DNA of 56,046 nt from an uncultured Bacilli bacterium (lineage in GTDB: Bacteria > Bacillota_I > Bacilli_A > RF39 > UBA660). The position numbers and the translations under genes are program-made. Location of the stretch: the NCBI GenBank assembly GCA_910577075.1, contig CAJTKV010000009.1, positions 1-56,046 of the forward strand. Direction: 5' to 3'. Below the pieces are notes generated by a model that saw nothing but the letters and a program-made list of their open reading frames with translations, was not told the DNA's origin and searched no databases. Positions 1 to 6,883 of this stretch are shown piece after piece; within the stretch, counting starts at the first letter, position 1, and each line of letters opens with the position of its first letter.

Positions 1-97
1 TTACTCATATGTCTTTTTCAATGCAACTTTGTTGCACTTCACATTTAAATTAACATATGGAAAATAATTTGTAAAAAGATATATTTTATGATAAGAT

Positions 98-121
98 ACC
101 CTTTAAAAAAGGGTGTTTTTT
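98..121 (+). terminator. Terminator-like hairpin just before a start codon
   Basis: A 7-bp perfect stem (ACCCTTT, 98-104, with AAAGGGT, 108-114) with an AAA loop is followed by G and six T. It lies directly before the ATG at 123. The 3' arm contains AGGG of the only plausible ribosome binding site, so it may end an upstream gene outside the window or act as a leader hairpin that hides the site. Nothing else was recognised in bases 1-97 apart from a short inverted repeat at 22-36. Confidence 0.5.
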
Positions 122-122
122 A

Positions 123-1340
123 ATGAATAATAATCTAAAGGAAAATGCAAAACTTTTACTTTCGCAATTGAATGAGTTATCAAGACCGTTAAGCGACTGT
201 GCAACATTATTTATTAGTTATGTTGATAATTTATCGGCATCTGGTAAATCTATGGGAAGTTTTATGTATAATGGAGAAAAATACCTCTTTAGATTACTAA
301 GTAGCGAAGTTTTAGAATTTGATAAGAATATCTTAAAAAATCGCGAAGAGCGTGAGAAGTGGGAGAGCATTAGGAGTCTTAGGATTGCTGCTTGCCCATA
401 TCTTGATAATGCCAGTTATCTTTCTGTAGTGTCAGATATGCCCAAATCTCTAGTTCAATATAACGATAATAATGAAACCTATATCATCGACTATAGCAAT
501 AATCTAATAATGCGTGAAGAAGATTATTTCCATATATTTAATGTCCAAGTAATAGAGAGAATCCCCGCACATGAACTATCTTATTTTAATGAGCTAATTG
601 GCAAAGATTTAACTAGTGAACTGTTATATTTTTTAGTTATCAGTTATAAAGATATGAAACGGGATATGCAGAAGCATCTACCTAGTTTTGCCCCAAAGTT
701 ATATGCATCGGGCGTAAGAGATGCTAACCGCAAGATTCTTTCTTTAGCCGATGAAAATTTATTTTTACTTAATCATGAGAGGTTTGATGACAACGATACT
801 AAACACCTTATTTATCAGTTCACAATAGATCGCAATAATTCAAAAATAAAAAGAAATGCTGATGACAGTTATCGATATTTAAATTATATATTTTATATCT
901 TAAGCGATTATATTAGTGAAAAATATCGAAGCGATGCTGAATCAACAAGGCGTTATCATCGCTGCGTGGAGATGAGTCTTGAGATGCTTTGGTATTTAGG
1001 TCGTTCGCGAGATACAAATACTTTATCACTTGTTATGGGAAAAATCCCCCTCAAAGGTCGCGATAAAACAACCCATTTTTGGGTAGAGTTTAAGGCGAAA
1101 GAACAAGATAAATATTATGCTCTTGATTTCACCGGAAATATTATTATGGAAAGTGATTGCTATATTCGCCTAATCAATGCCAAAGAGATAAGACGTATAT
1201 CGTATGTAGTACTAGATGAGCTCTTCGCCAAATTAATCTCTTCGCCAATACTATTAGATACTTTTGATGTTCTCTATTTTGCCGAGGATATTTTAAGAGA
1301 TTTAGATAAAAATAAGATGCTTTTTAAAGAAAATTGTTAA
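123..1340 (+). CDS. Unknown protein with transglutaminase-like C-H-D signature (paralogue A)
   Basis: This 405-residue protein has no signal peptide or membrane segment, so it is probably cytoplasmic. It is a full-length paralogue of the next gene (shared blocks such as RSLRIA, IDY-NNLIM and the ending AEDILRDL-KNKMLFK). The sequence repeats a motif: residues about 118-150 and 330-365 both read Y-x-(I/L)-D-(Y/F)-x-x-N-x-I-M followed by a Y and a helix. The C-terminal copy contains Cys281, His318 (THFWVEF) and Asp335 (YALDFT), spaced as in transglutaminase or papain-like folds. The N-terminal copy lacks the Cys/His pair. The start at 123 has only AGGGTG as a ribosome binding site, partly inside a hairpin. 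Enzymatic function is inference; no named family was recognised. Confidence 0.75.
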   Translation: MNNNLKENAKLLLSQLNELSRPLSDCATLFISYVDNLSASGKSMGSFMYNGEKYLFRLLSSEVLEFDKNILKNREEREKWESIRSLRIAACPYLDNASYLSVVSDMPKSLVQYNDNNETYIIDYSNNLIMREEDYFHIFNVQVIERIPAHELSYFNELIGKDLTSELLYFLVISYKDMKRDMQKHLPSFAPKLYASGVRDANRKILSLADENLFLLNHERFDDNDTKHLIYQFTIDRNNSKIKRNADDSYRYLNYIFYILSDYISEKYRSDAESTRRYHRCVEMSLEMLWYLGRSRDTNTLSLVMGKIPLKGRDKTTHFWVEFKAKEQDKYYALDFTGNIIMESDCYIRLINAKEIRRISYVVLDELFAKLISSPILLDTFDVLYFAEDILRDLDKNKMLFKENC

Positions 1341-1362
1341 ATGCGTTTACTTGTGATAAAAT
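1334..1362 (+). promoter_or_regulatory. Promoter of second paralogue
   Basis: TTGTTA (1334-1339), 17-bp spacer, TAAAAT (1357-1362) with an upstream TG, overlapping the stop codon of the preceding gene. This suggests the two paralogues can be transcribed separately. Confidence 0.5.
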
Positions 1363-1385
1363 AGGTAACAATTTAAGGGGGAAAT

Positions 1386-2603
1386 ATGAATAATTTTGTC
1401 AAACAAAATCAATATATGTTACTTGGAAAATTAGAAGATAGATGTCTTTCTTTGAGTGAAGATGCTCAAAAGTTTTTAACGGATATTGAAAACAAAGAAG
1501 GTACGGGAAAGACGATATTCCAAGGAAAAGAAGTGGCTTATGAGATTCTTTCTTCTAAAGATCTCATAGCGTTTGATAAATCAATTTTATCGGTACCTGA
1601 GAATAGAGGTAAGTATGAGACTCTTAGAAGTCTAAGAATAGCTGGTTCACATGTTCTACCTGGAGCGCGTTATCTTGTCGTTTTAGCCGATACATTGAAG
1701 TCCTTAGTAATATATGATCGCGAAGCGGAGGAATACATAATAGATTATGCCAATAATCTAATTATGAAAAAAGATGAATATAAAGAGATATCTCCCTATG
1801 AAGTCATAGAAGAAATTAATCAGTGTGATTTATGCTATTTAGCTCAATTAATAAAAGATGCCGATAGCGAACTATCACTTCCCCTTATTTTAACTTGCTT
1901 TAAGGAAATAAAAGAGGATTTAAGACGTCATATTCCTGATTATATTCCCAAGTATTATAGCAATGGAATTAATAGTGCCAATGATTTTATCTTGGATATT
2001 GACAACGAAACTTTATTTTGGTTAAATGCCGATTATTATTCGGAATACTGTTATGATGCTAACGTTATAGACCACTTTACCCTTGATCCTTTGGCCACTA
2101 GATTGCCTATTGAGAGAGTAGATGATAAGAAGTATCGCTACAAAGATTATGAATTTTCCTTATTTAGTGATTTTGTAATAAGCGAGAATAAAAAAAGAGA
2201 ATTATTATCAGATGATCGAGTGGGAAAATGTTTTCCAACTAGCATAGAAACTTTATTTGGCATGAGAAATGTGGATAAGGATAGAAAAAAAGTTGTTCTT
2301 GGTAATGTAAAAATTCGCGATAAAGAAAATTTTTTACATGCCGTTGCAATGTTTAAATCAATGAAAACTGATAAGTGGAAGACTATTGATTATACTATCA
2401 ATCTCGTCATGAACAGTGAGCATTATAGTACTTTAAAAAATTATACAATCATCAATGAAATACCTTATGATGTCATGGACTCTTTATATGACTATTTAGA
2501 ACAGTGGGGTCCCTTTCTCGACAAGTTTTTAATACTCTATTTTGGGAATGAGATGTTAAGAGATTTAGAAAAAAATAAAACTTTGTTTAAAGGGATGCAA
2601 TAA
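1386..2603 (+). CDS. Unknown protein with transglutaminase-like C-H-D signature (paralogue B)
   Basis: This 405-residue protein has exactly the length of its upstream neighbour and aligns with it end to end at low identity, so the pair arose by tandem duplication. Cys282, His318 (LHAVAMF) and Asp335 (TIDYT) fall at the same positions as in paralogue A, which argues that the three residues are functional. The internal repeat is kept (IDYANNLIM near 120; IDYTINLVM near 335). It has a strong ribosome binding site (AAGGGGGA) and its own promoter. No signal peptide or membrane helix is seen. What it acts on cannot be told from the sequence. Confidence 0.78.
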   Translation: MNNFVKQNQYMLLGKLEDRCLSLSEDAQKFLTDIENKEGTGKTIFQGKEVAYEILSSKDLIAFDKSILSVPENRGKYETLRSLRIAGSHVLPGARYLVVLADTLKSLVIYDREAEEYIIDYANNLIMKKDEYKEISPYEVIEEINQCDLCYLAQLIKDADSELSLPLILTCFKEIKEDLRRHIPDYIPKYYSNGINSANDFILDIDNETLFWLNADYYSEYCYDANVIDHFTLDPLATRLPIERVDDKKYRYKDYEFSLFSDFVISENKKRELLSDDRVGKCFPTSIETLFGMRNVDKDRKKVVLGNVKIRDKENFLHAVAMFKSMKTDKWKTIDYTINLVMNSEHYSTLKNYTIINEIPYDVMDSLYDYLEQWGPFLDKFLILYFGNEMLRDLEKNKTLFKGMQ

Positions 2604-2614
2604 TTTTATTATTT

Positions 2615-2623
2615 TGCTATAAT
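2615..2623 (+). promoter_or_regulatory. Extended -10 promoter
   Basis: TGC followed by TATAAT (2618-2623), 17 bases before the start codon of the next gene. No good -35 is seen. The motif TTTTGCTATAATAA recurs at 16486-16497. Confidence 0.55.
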
Positions 2624-2639
2624 AACTCTAGGTGATAAG

Positions 2640-3245
2640 ATGAAAGATACGAAAGAAATCGTTTTATTTTTTAAGGAAGAATCCTCTTTTAAACCCCTAG
2701 ACGTTGCAAAAGAAATATCCAGTAGATATCCTGAACTTGGAAATCCCATTATCATTCCCGAGAGTGATAATAAAAGCCTTCCTGTCATAATATTTAATGA
2801 AAATCCTGATTTGCAGATGCAAGTAAGTTTAAAGATGTTTACCGTCGTCATGAATCACAGCTATTTTGAGAGTGTTTCATCAATCGTCTTTGATATTGTC
2901 GATGCCTTTTCGGAGTTTAATGTAGAATTTGGACGCATCGGCTATATTGCCAGTGTGTTTCTATCACCTAAGTATATTGAAAAAGCAAAAAAGAAATATT
3001 TAAATGGCAAACTAATTGGGGAAGTAACGGATTTTAATTTTTCATGGTATAAGAGGCTAGAATGCAGTTTTGGAAGTATTAATTGTTGGGAGAGAATCAT
3101 TGTCGATAAAAATAATTTTAAGGATTTATTGTGCCAATTTGACTTTAATACTTTAGCATCTGATGTCATTTCCTTAGAAATAAAAAAAATCAAAGAATTT
3201 TTCAAGTTGACTAACGAATATATAGAGGATAGGGTTGATTTATAA
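2640..3245 (+). CDS. Conserved-looking unknown protein
   Basis: The product is 201 residues of mixed alpha/beta sequence with no signal peptide or membrane segment. The ATG is preceded by AGGTGATAAG. The stop codon overlaps the start of the VanZ-like gene by one base (TAATG), so the two are co-translated in one operon. I do not recognise the family. The pattern (an N-terminal region ending in a proline-rich loop, then a strand-rich middle with FSEFNVEFGRIGY) recalls proteins of sporadic distribution without assigned function. Confidence 0.7.
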   Translation: MKDTKEIVLFFKEESSFKPLDVAKEISSRYPELGNPIIIPESDNKSLPVIIFNENPDLQMQVSLKMFTVVMNHSYFESVSSIVFDIVDAFSEFNVEFGRIGYIASVFLSPKYIEKAKKKYLNGKLIGEVTDFNFSWYKRLECSFGSINCWERIIVDKNNFKDLLCQFDFNTLASDVISLEIKKIKEFFKLTNEYIEDRVDL

Positions 3246-3712
3246 TGATTAAGAAAATAGCATCAGTGTTATTAATTTTACTGTGGATGTTTATTATATT
3301 TAGTTTTTCTGGGGATACGGGAGAAACATCAGGTGGTTTAACTGAAGAAATCATCGTGAAAGTGACAACAACCCTAACAGATATAAAAGAGGGAACTAAA
3401 GAGATGCAGGATGTCATAGACAAATGGATGTTTCCGACGCGCAAAGCTGCGCATTATTTCGTCTATTTTGTCTTAGCATTTTTAATAATGAACACCCTCT
3501 TTATTATGGGAGTAAAGAGACATACTTTAATAATCACGGGAATTATCTGTATTTTCTATGCCATGAGCGATGAATATCATCAGACCTTTGTAAGCGGCAG
3601 AACAGGACAAATAAGTGATGTTTTATTAGATAGCAGTGCCGCTTTGATATCAGCATTCTTATATCATCGCTTTATATTAATGAGGTTTTATCGTGAAAAA
3701 AAGAGTAATTAA
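3245..3712 (+). CDS. VanZ-like family membrane protein
   Basis: This 155-residue integral membrane protein starts with a hydrophobic helix (about 4-21) containing the FSFSGDTG region typical of the VanZ-like family. Then come FPTRKAAHYFVYFVLAFL (about 60-85), a third helix, and the hallmark MSDEYHQTFVSGRTGQISDVLLDS segment near residues 115-140. VanZ-like proteins are small membrane proteins; VanZ itself gives low-level teicoplanin resistance, but most homologues have no known role. The start overlaps the preceding stop and the 3' end overlaps the next gene by 20 bases, so this is a tight operon. Confidence 0.88.
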   Translation: MIKKIASVLLILLWMFIIFSFSGDTGETSGGLTEEIIVKVTTTLTDIKEGTKEMQDVIDKWMFPTRKAAHYFVYFVLAFLIMNTLFIMGVKRHTLIITGIICIFYAMSDEYHQTFVSGRTGQISDVLLDSSAALISAFLYHRFILMRFYREKKSN

Positions 3713-4292
3713 TATAATAATGAGTTTGCTTTTAAGCATAACTTTAGTTTTGACACTTATATCCTTAACCATCTTAAATAAAAACTTTATCATGAAAGTA
3801 CTTGTTAGTGAAGGGTATGTCGAAAAGATTACAAAAGATATCAATATGGATTTAAAGCAACAAAATATTGAATATGTCATTTTAAAAAAAGACACTAACG
3901 AGTACTTAAGGGCCTATGTTAAAAGTCGCTATGAATATCAAAAAAAGGATTACAAGAATATTGCCAGTGATACTATAAATAAGCATATCATGTTTATGGG
4001 AGATAAGGATTATAAAATGTATTCTTATATCGTCTATGTCATAACCCTAGTGATGATAATTATTACTGGCAACGCTTTCTTAAAGAGCAAGAAAATCCAC
4101 GATTTAGCTAGTGTATTTATATATTCTTTTTTATTCTTAGTAATAATTTATGGTATTATCTATTTTAATATAGATAATGCGTACGAAATCATTAGAAGTG
4201 TCTTAAATATTTTTAATCATATCATCTTAGGAACAAGTATCATCTTACTAGAAATTGGAATATATAAAAAGAGATTCAAGAAATTATCTTGA
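3693..4292 (+). CDS. Unknown four-helix membrane protein
   Basis: The 199-residue protein has a GTG start (GAGGT about 8 bases upstream) inside the end of the VanZ-like gene. An N-terminal helix (about 6-28) is followed by a charged, Lys/Tyr-rich loop of about 75 residues, probably outside the membrane. Three more hydrophobic helices follow (about 108-127, 137-157 and 168-190). The layout N-in, large loop, three helices is seen in uncharacterised Firmicutes membrane proteins. No catalytic motif is visible. A terminator hairpin overlaps its stop codon. Confidence 0.7.
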   Translation: MKKRVINIIMSLLLSITLVLTLISLTILNKNFIMKVLVSEGYVEKITKDINMDLKQQNIEYVILKKDTNEYLRAYVKSRYEYQKKDYKNIASDTINKHIMFMGDKDYKMYSYIVYVITLVMIIITGNAFLKSKKIHDLASVFIYSFLFLVIIYGIIYFNIDNAYEIIRSVLNIFNHIILGTSIILLEIGIYKKRFKKLS

Positions 4293-4304
4293 ATCCTTTT
4301 TTTT
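4273..4304 (+). terminator. Intrinsic terminator between convergent genes
   Basis: A 9-bp stem GATTCAAGA (4273-4281) / TCTTGAATC (4287-4295) with a 5-base loop, then CTTTTTTTT. A-rich bases upstream could also serve the minus-strand gene. Confidence 0.8.
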
Positions 4305-4565
4305 GCCCTTATATCGGATCTTTTTTATCCAAACATCTTTTTGTTCTATTTCGTTTATCTTATCATCTCTTAGTTCATAATACTTAGAATGACTGACAAA
4401 TTGCATATAGTTATTTTCGACATCTATATACCATATTGTAACTTCTAGAGGGTTAAATTTATATTTCTTGAGTTTTTGAGCATAATAATACTCAAGGGAT
4501 TCCTCAAAATCTCTAGCAAGCCATTCTTTAATTCTTTTTTTTCTTTTAAGTTTATTTATTATCAT
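4284..4565 (-). CDS. Small basic unknown protein
   Basis: The product is 93 residues and strongly basic at both ends (KLKRKKRIKEW and YKGKKKD). A central W-Y-I-D-V-E-N-N-Y motif suggests a small beta-rich domain. A GAGGTAAC ribosome binding site and a well-formed minus-strand promoter (4586-4614) support expression. It is convergent with the membrane-protein gene, sharing 9 bases and the terminator. The family was not recognised. Confidence 0.6.
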   Translation of the reverse strand: MIINKLKRKKRIKEWLARDFEESLEYYYAQKLKKYKFNPLEVTIWYIDVENNYMQFVSHSKYYELRDDKINEIEQKDVWIKKIRYKGKKKDSR

Positions 4566-4585
4566 ATTTGTTACCTCGTAAATAA

Positions 4586-4614
4586 ATTGTACCTTAAATA
4601 AGAGAGTTAGTCAA
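4586..4614 (-). promoter_or_regulatory. Promoter, minus strand
   Basis: Reading on the minus strand: TTGACT (4614-4609), 17-bp spacer, TACAAT (4591-4586), followed by GAGGTAAC and the ATG at 4565. Confidence 0.6.
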
Positions 4615-4634
4615 TGAGCAAGTGATGTGAATTC

Positions 4635-4672
4635 CCAAGCTGTTTTGAGAAAATTAATTTGAAGCTTGGAGG
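4635..4672 (+). promoter_or_regulatory. Inverted repeat that can pair with a ribosome binding site
   Basis: CCAAGCT (4635-4641) is complementary to AGCTTGG (4663-4669), and the last two bases of the 3' arm belong to the GGAGGT ribosome binding site (4668-4673) of the XRE-type regulator. It could be a translational switch or an operator for the regulator itself. Confidence 0.4.
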
Positions 4673-4679
4673 TAGCATG

Positions 4680-4916
4680 ATGGGCCTAGATGATGAGAAG
4701 CGTATTTATACAATTATAGGACAAAATTTAAAAAGGCTTAGATGTGAAAAGGGTATGACTCAAGAAGAATTTGCTCATAAGAGTACTTACTCCCTAGGAT
4801 TCATTATGAACCTTGAAAGTTCTAGTTATCATCAAAGTATATCTCTTGGAACTGTATGGCATTTTGCCAAAGTATTAGATGTCGATATAAAGGAATTCTT
4901 TCGTCCTCTTGACTAG
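4680..4916 (+). CDS. XRE-family transcriptional regulator
   Basis: The start is set at the second of two adjacent ATGs (4677, 4680), six bases after GGAGGT, giving 78 residues. Nearly the whole protein is one helix-turn-helix domain: IGQNLKRLRCEKGMTQEEFAHKS then YSLGFIMNLES, with a third helix ending in LDVDIKEFF. This is the cro/C1 (XRE) pattern; no second domain is present. It is convergent with sigK and the stop codons overlap (shared CTAG). Target unknown; the inverted repeat before its start is a candidate autoregulatory site. Confidence 0.85.
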   Translation: MGLDDEKRIYTIIGQNLKRLRCEKGMTQEEFAHKSTYSLGFIMNLESSSYHQSISLGTVWHFAKVLDVDIKEFFRPLD

Positions 4917-4936
4917 AGTTCCTTTTTATTTTTTTT
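4889..4936 (+). terminator. Probable terminator between XRE gene and sigK
   Basis: AAGGAATTC (4890-4898) can pair with GAGTTCCTT (4916-4924) across a 17-base loop, followed by a T-rich tract. The stem lies inside the ends of both convergent genes. Confidence 0.4.
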
Positions 4937-5605
4937 AAATTCACGATAGAGCTTAGATATAGCTCTTTTTTCAATGCGTGATACATAGGAACGGGAAATG
5001 TTAAGAGAAGATGCTATTTCCTTTTGGGTCAATTCATCTGTATCAAATAGACCGAAGTGCTTAATGATAATTTCTCTTTCTCGATCATTTAAAATATTTA
5101 AAATTTTACTCACATATTCTTGATTATCTTTATTGTGAATAATGCTTAAGATATCCTCTGTATCACTTTTAATAACATCTATTAAATTTATTTCATTGCC
5201 ATCTTTATCATAGCCAATAGAGTCATTTAAAGAGACATTATTGTTGTTTTTCTTATTGCTTCTAAAATACATGAGAATTTCATTTTCAATGCATCGCGCC
5301 ACATAGGTGGTAAGACGGTTGTTTTTATCTGGTTTAAATGAGTCAATACCCTTTATTAGTCCGATAGTACCAATGCTAATTAGATCATCGGCATTATTAT
5401 CCAATTTCTCAAATTTTTTTACAATGTGGGCTACTAGACGAAGATTGTGTTCGATTAATGTATTGCGTGAATCTATATTCCCATTGATCATATTGTTAAT
5501 ATGTTTTTCTTCTTCCTCCTTAGAAAGAGGCTCGGGAAAAACATTAATGGAGTAGGACCCGTGAAATAAAGATAGTAAATTTAATATATTTGTCAAAAAA
5601 AACAT
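4913..5605 (-). CDS. sigK: RNA polymerase sigma factor SigK (late sporulation)
   Basis: The 230-residue protein is clearly a sigma-70 factor of the SigK/SigE sporulation type. Region 2 reads LIEHNLRLVAHIVKKF-DLISIGTIGLIKGIDSF-TYVARCIENEILM. Region 4 ends with TQKEIASSLNISRSYVSRIEKRAISKL. In Bacillus subtilis SigK drives mother-cell genes for coat and cortex and is made as an inactive precursor. Here a hydrophobic 17-residue leader ends in Gly-Ser-Tyr before NVFPEPLS, matching the B. subtilis pro-sequence layout around its cleavage point. The gene is uninterrupted (no skin-like element). Its start follows AGGTGATTAA. No other sporulation gene is in the window, so sporulation itself is inference. 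Confidence 0.92.
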   Translation of the reverse strand: MFFLTNILNLLSLFHGSYSINVFPEPLSKEEEEKHINNMINGNIDSRNTLIEHNLRLVAHIVKKFEKLDNNADDLISIGTIGLIKGIDSFKPDKNNRLTTYVARCIENEILMYFRSNKKNNNNVSLNDSIGYDKDGNEINLIDVIKSDTEDILSIIHNKDNQEYVSKILNILNDREREIIIKHFGLFDTDELTQKEIASSLNISRSYVSRIEKRAISKLYREFKKNKKEL

Positions 5606-5668
5606 TTAATCACCTATTAATTAATATTTATTAATTGTAAATTTATTCGTTAAATTATTGTAAATACC

Positions 5669-5697
5669 TTGCATATAAGTCATCACTCATCTATAAT
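5669..5697 (+). promoter_or_regulatory. Promoter of small secreted protein
   Basis: TTGCAT (5669-5674), 17-bp spacer, TATAAT (5692-5697), 16 bases before the ATG at 5714. The TTG that could be read as an upstream start codon is this -35 box. Confidence 0.65.
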
Positions 5698-5713
5698 TGA
5701 AGTAGGTGATATT

Positions 5714-6292
5714 ATGCAAAATAAAAGAAAATCGCATATATTGGCAATTTTATTAATTATAGGCGCAATTTTTATTAGCCCTAATGTCTATGCCGGTAGT
5801 TGCCCATTAGGTCCCGATGTTACAAGAGACTTGTATGGAGCTTTAAAAATAATCCGCATAGTTGCACCTTTGCTTGTCATCGCATATTCGACGTTAGATA
5901 CTGTAAAAGCTCTAACTAAGGGCGATGGAGGATCTGAATTTAAAAAGGTCGCTCAAAGATTTGGAAAGCGTGCCATATATGCTGTTATATTATTTTTTTT
6001 ACCGATGATCGTCGATTTATTTATGCAAATGGCCGATGTCTGGGATGCCAATGGTAATTGTATGGAAGAAATAGAAAATCCTGGAGTTACTAGTGGAAAT
6101 CCAACAATTACGACGACTAAATCTCCTCAGACTATATGTCAAGAAAGTGGAAAAACTTGGGATGCAACCAATCAAACTTGTATAGAATCGGGAAATTATG
6201 CCTTCTGTGCAAGATTTGATAGTAATCCTGGAGATTGTCAAAATAATGGCTGTGCTTTTGACTTCACAAGAGGACAATGCTCACCAAAATAG
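5714..6292 (+). CDS. Secreted/membrane protein with VirB2/TrbC-like two-helix core
   Basis: Starting at the ATG after AGGTGATATT gives 192 residues: a signal peptide (about 8-27, ending VYAG), then two hydrophobic helices (about 45-63 and 83-103) separated by a short charged, glycine-containing loop. This size and order resemble VirB2/TrbC-type conjugative pilins and related small Gram-positive proteins. A Thr/Pro linker and a cysteine-rich tail (five Cys in about 60 residues, with AFCARFDSNPGDCQNNGCAFD) follow, which pilins lack. No type IV secretion genes are nearby. Function unknown; monocistronic, with its own promoter and terminator. Confidence 0.7.
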   Translation: MQNKRKSHILAILLIIGAIFISPNVYAGSCPLGPDVTRDLYGALKIIRIVAPLLVIAYSTLDTVKALTKGDGGSEFKKVAQRFGKRAIYAVILFFLPMIVDLFMQMADVWDANGNCMEEIENPGVTSGNPTITTTKSPQTICQESGKTWDATNQTCIESGNYAFCARFDSNPGDCQNNGCAFDFTRGQCSPK

Positions 6293-6319
6293 TTTCTTTG
6301 TAAACTATTTTTTTTTATG
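6286..6319 (+). terminator. Intrinsic terminator
   Basis: A 10-bp stem AAAATAGTTT (6286-6295) / AAACTATTTT (6302-6311) with a 6-base loop and a T run. It includes the stop codon of the gene before it. Confidence 0.8.
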
Positions 6320-6325
6320 CTACTA

Positions 6326-6334
6326 TGCTATAAT
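6326..6334 (+). promoter_or_regulatory. Extended -10 promoter of yqeG-yqeH-mutL
   Basis: TGC-TATAAT (TATAAT at 6329-6334), 25 bases before the yqeG start; no convincing -35. Confidence 0.55.
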
Positions 6335-6358
6335 TGATTTAGTAATGGAGATGAAAAA

Positions 6359-6883
6359 ATGATAGATAAATTTGTCCCGGATAAATACTTTAAAAGTATC
6401 TATGATATTGACTATAAAACTCTTAAGAAAAGCGGTATTAAATGCCTTATTTTTGATTTATCTAATACTTTAGAACCAGAGAATATCAAAACCCCTGGAA
6501 GAAAGGTAAAGGATTTATTTGAAGATTTAAAAGATATGGGTTTTAAATTAGTAATAATGAGCAATAATTTTAAAAAGGAAGTAACACCTTTTAAGGAATT
6601 ATTATGCGTCGATTCCTGTTATCTGTCATTTAAACCTTTAAAACGTAAATACAAAAAAGTCATGAAAGTATATGGATTAATTGATACGGAGATTGCCTGT
6701 ATAGGAGATCAGTTATTCTTTGATATATATGGCGCTAATCGTATGGAGTTTACTTCTATTTTAGTAAATCCCATCAGTGCTGATGAATTTGCTGTAGCAA
6801 AGTTAAATAGAAAATTAGAAAATATGGTAATAAAGCGCCTTACAAAGAAGGACTTATTTAAAAGGGGAAGATATTATGAATAA
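6359..6883 (+). CDS. yqeG: YqeG-family HAD-superfamily protein
   Basis: This 174-residue HAD-fold protein has the YqeG layout (family length about 170). Motif I is IFDLSNTLEPE (Asp33), motif II VIMSNN, and motif III/IV CIGDQLFFDIYGANR. It also keeps the family N-terminus (P-D-K-Y-F-K-S-I-Y-D-I-D). YqeG proteins are predicted phosphatases, usually encoded next to yqeH as here; the start codon of yqeH lies within its last codons. The odd point is motif I: the second aspartate of D-x-D, the general acid/base in HAD phosphatases, is Ser35. Fold assignment is firm; phosphatase activity is doubtful. Confidence 0.9.
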   Translation: MIDKFVPDKYFKSIYDIDYKTLKKSGIKCLIFDLSNTLEPENIKTPGRKVKDLFEDLKDMGFKLVIMSNNFKKEVTPFKELLCVDSCYLSFKPLKRKYKKVMKVYGLIDTEIACIGDQLFFDIYGANRMEFTSILVNPISADEFAVAKLNRKLENMVIKRLTKKDLFKRGRYYE

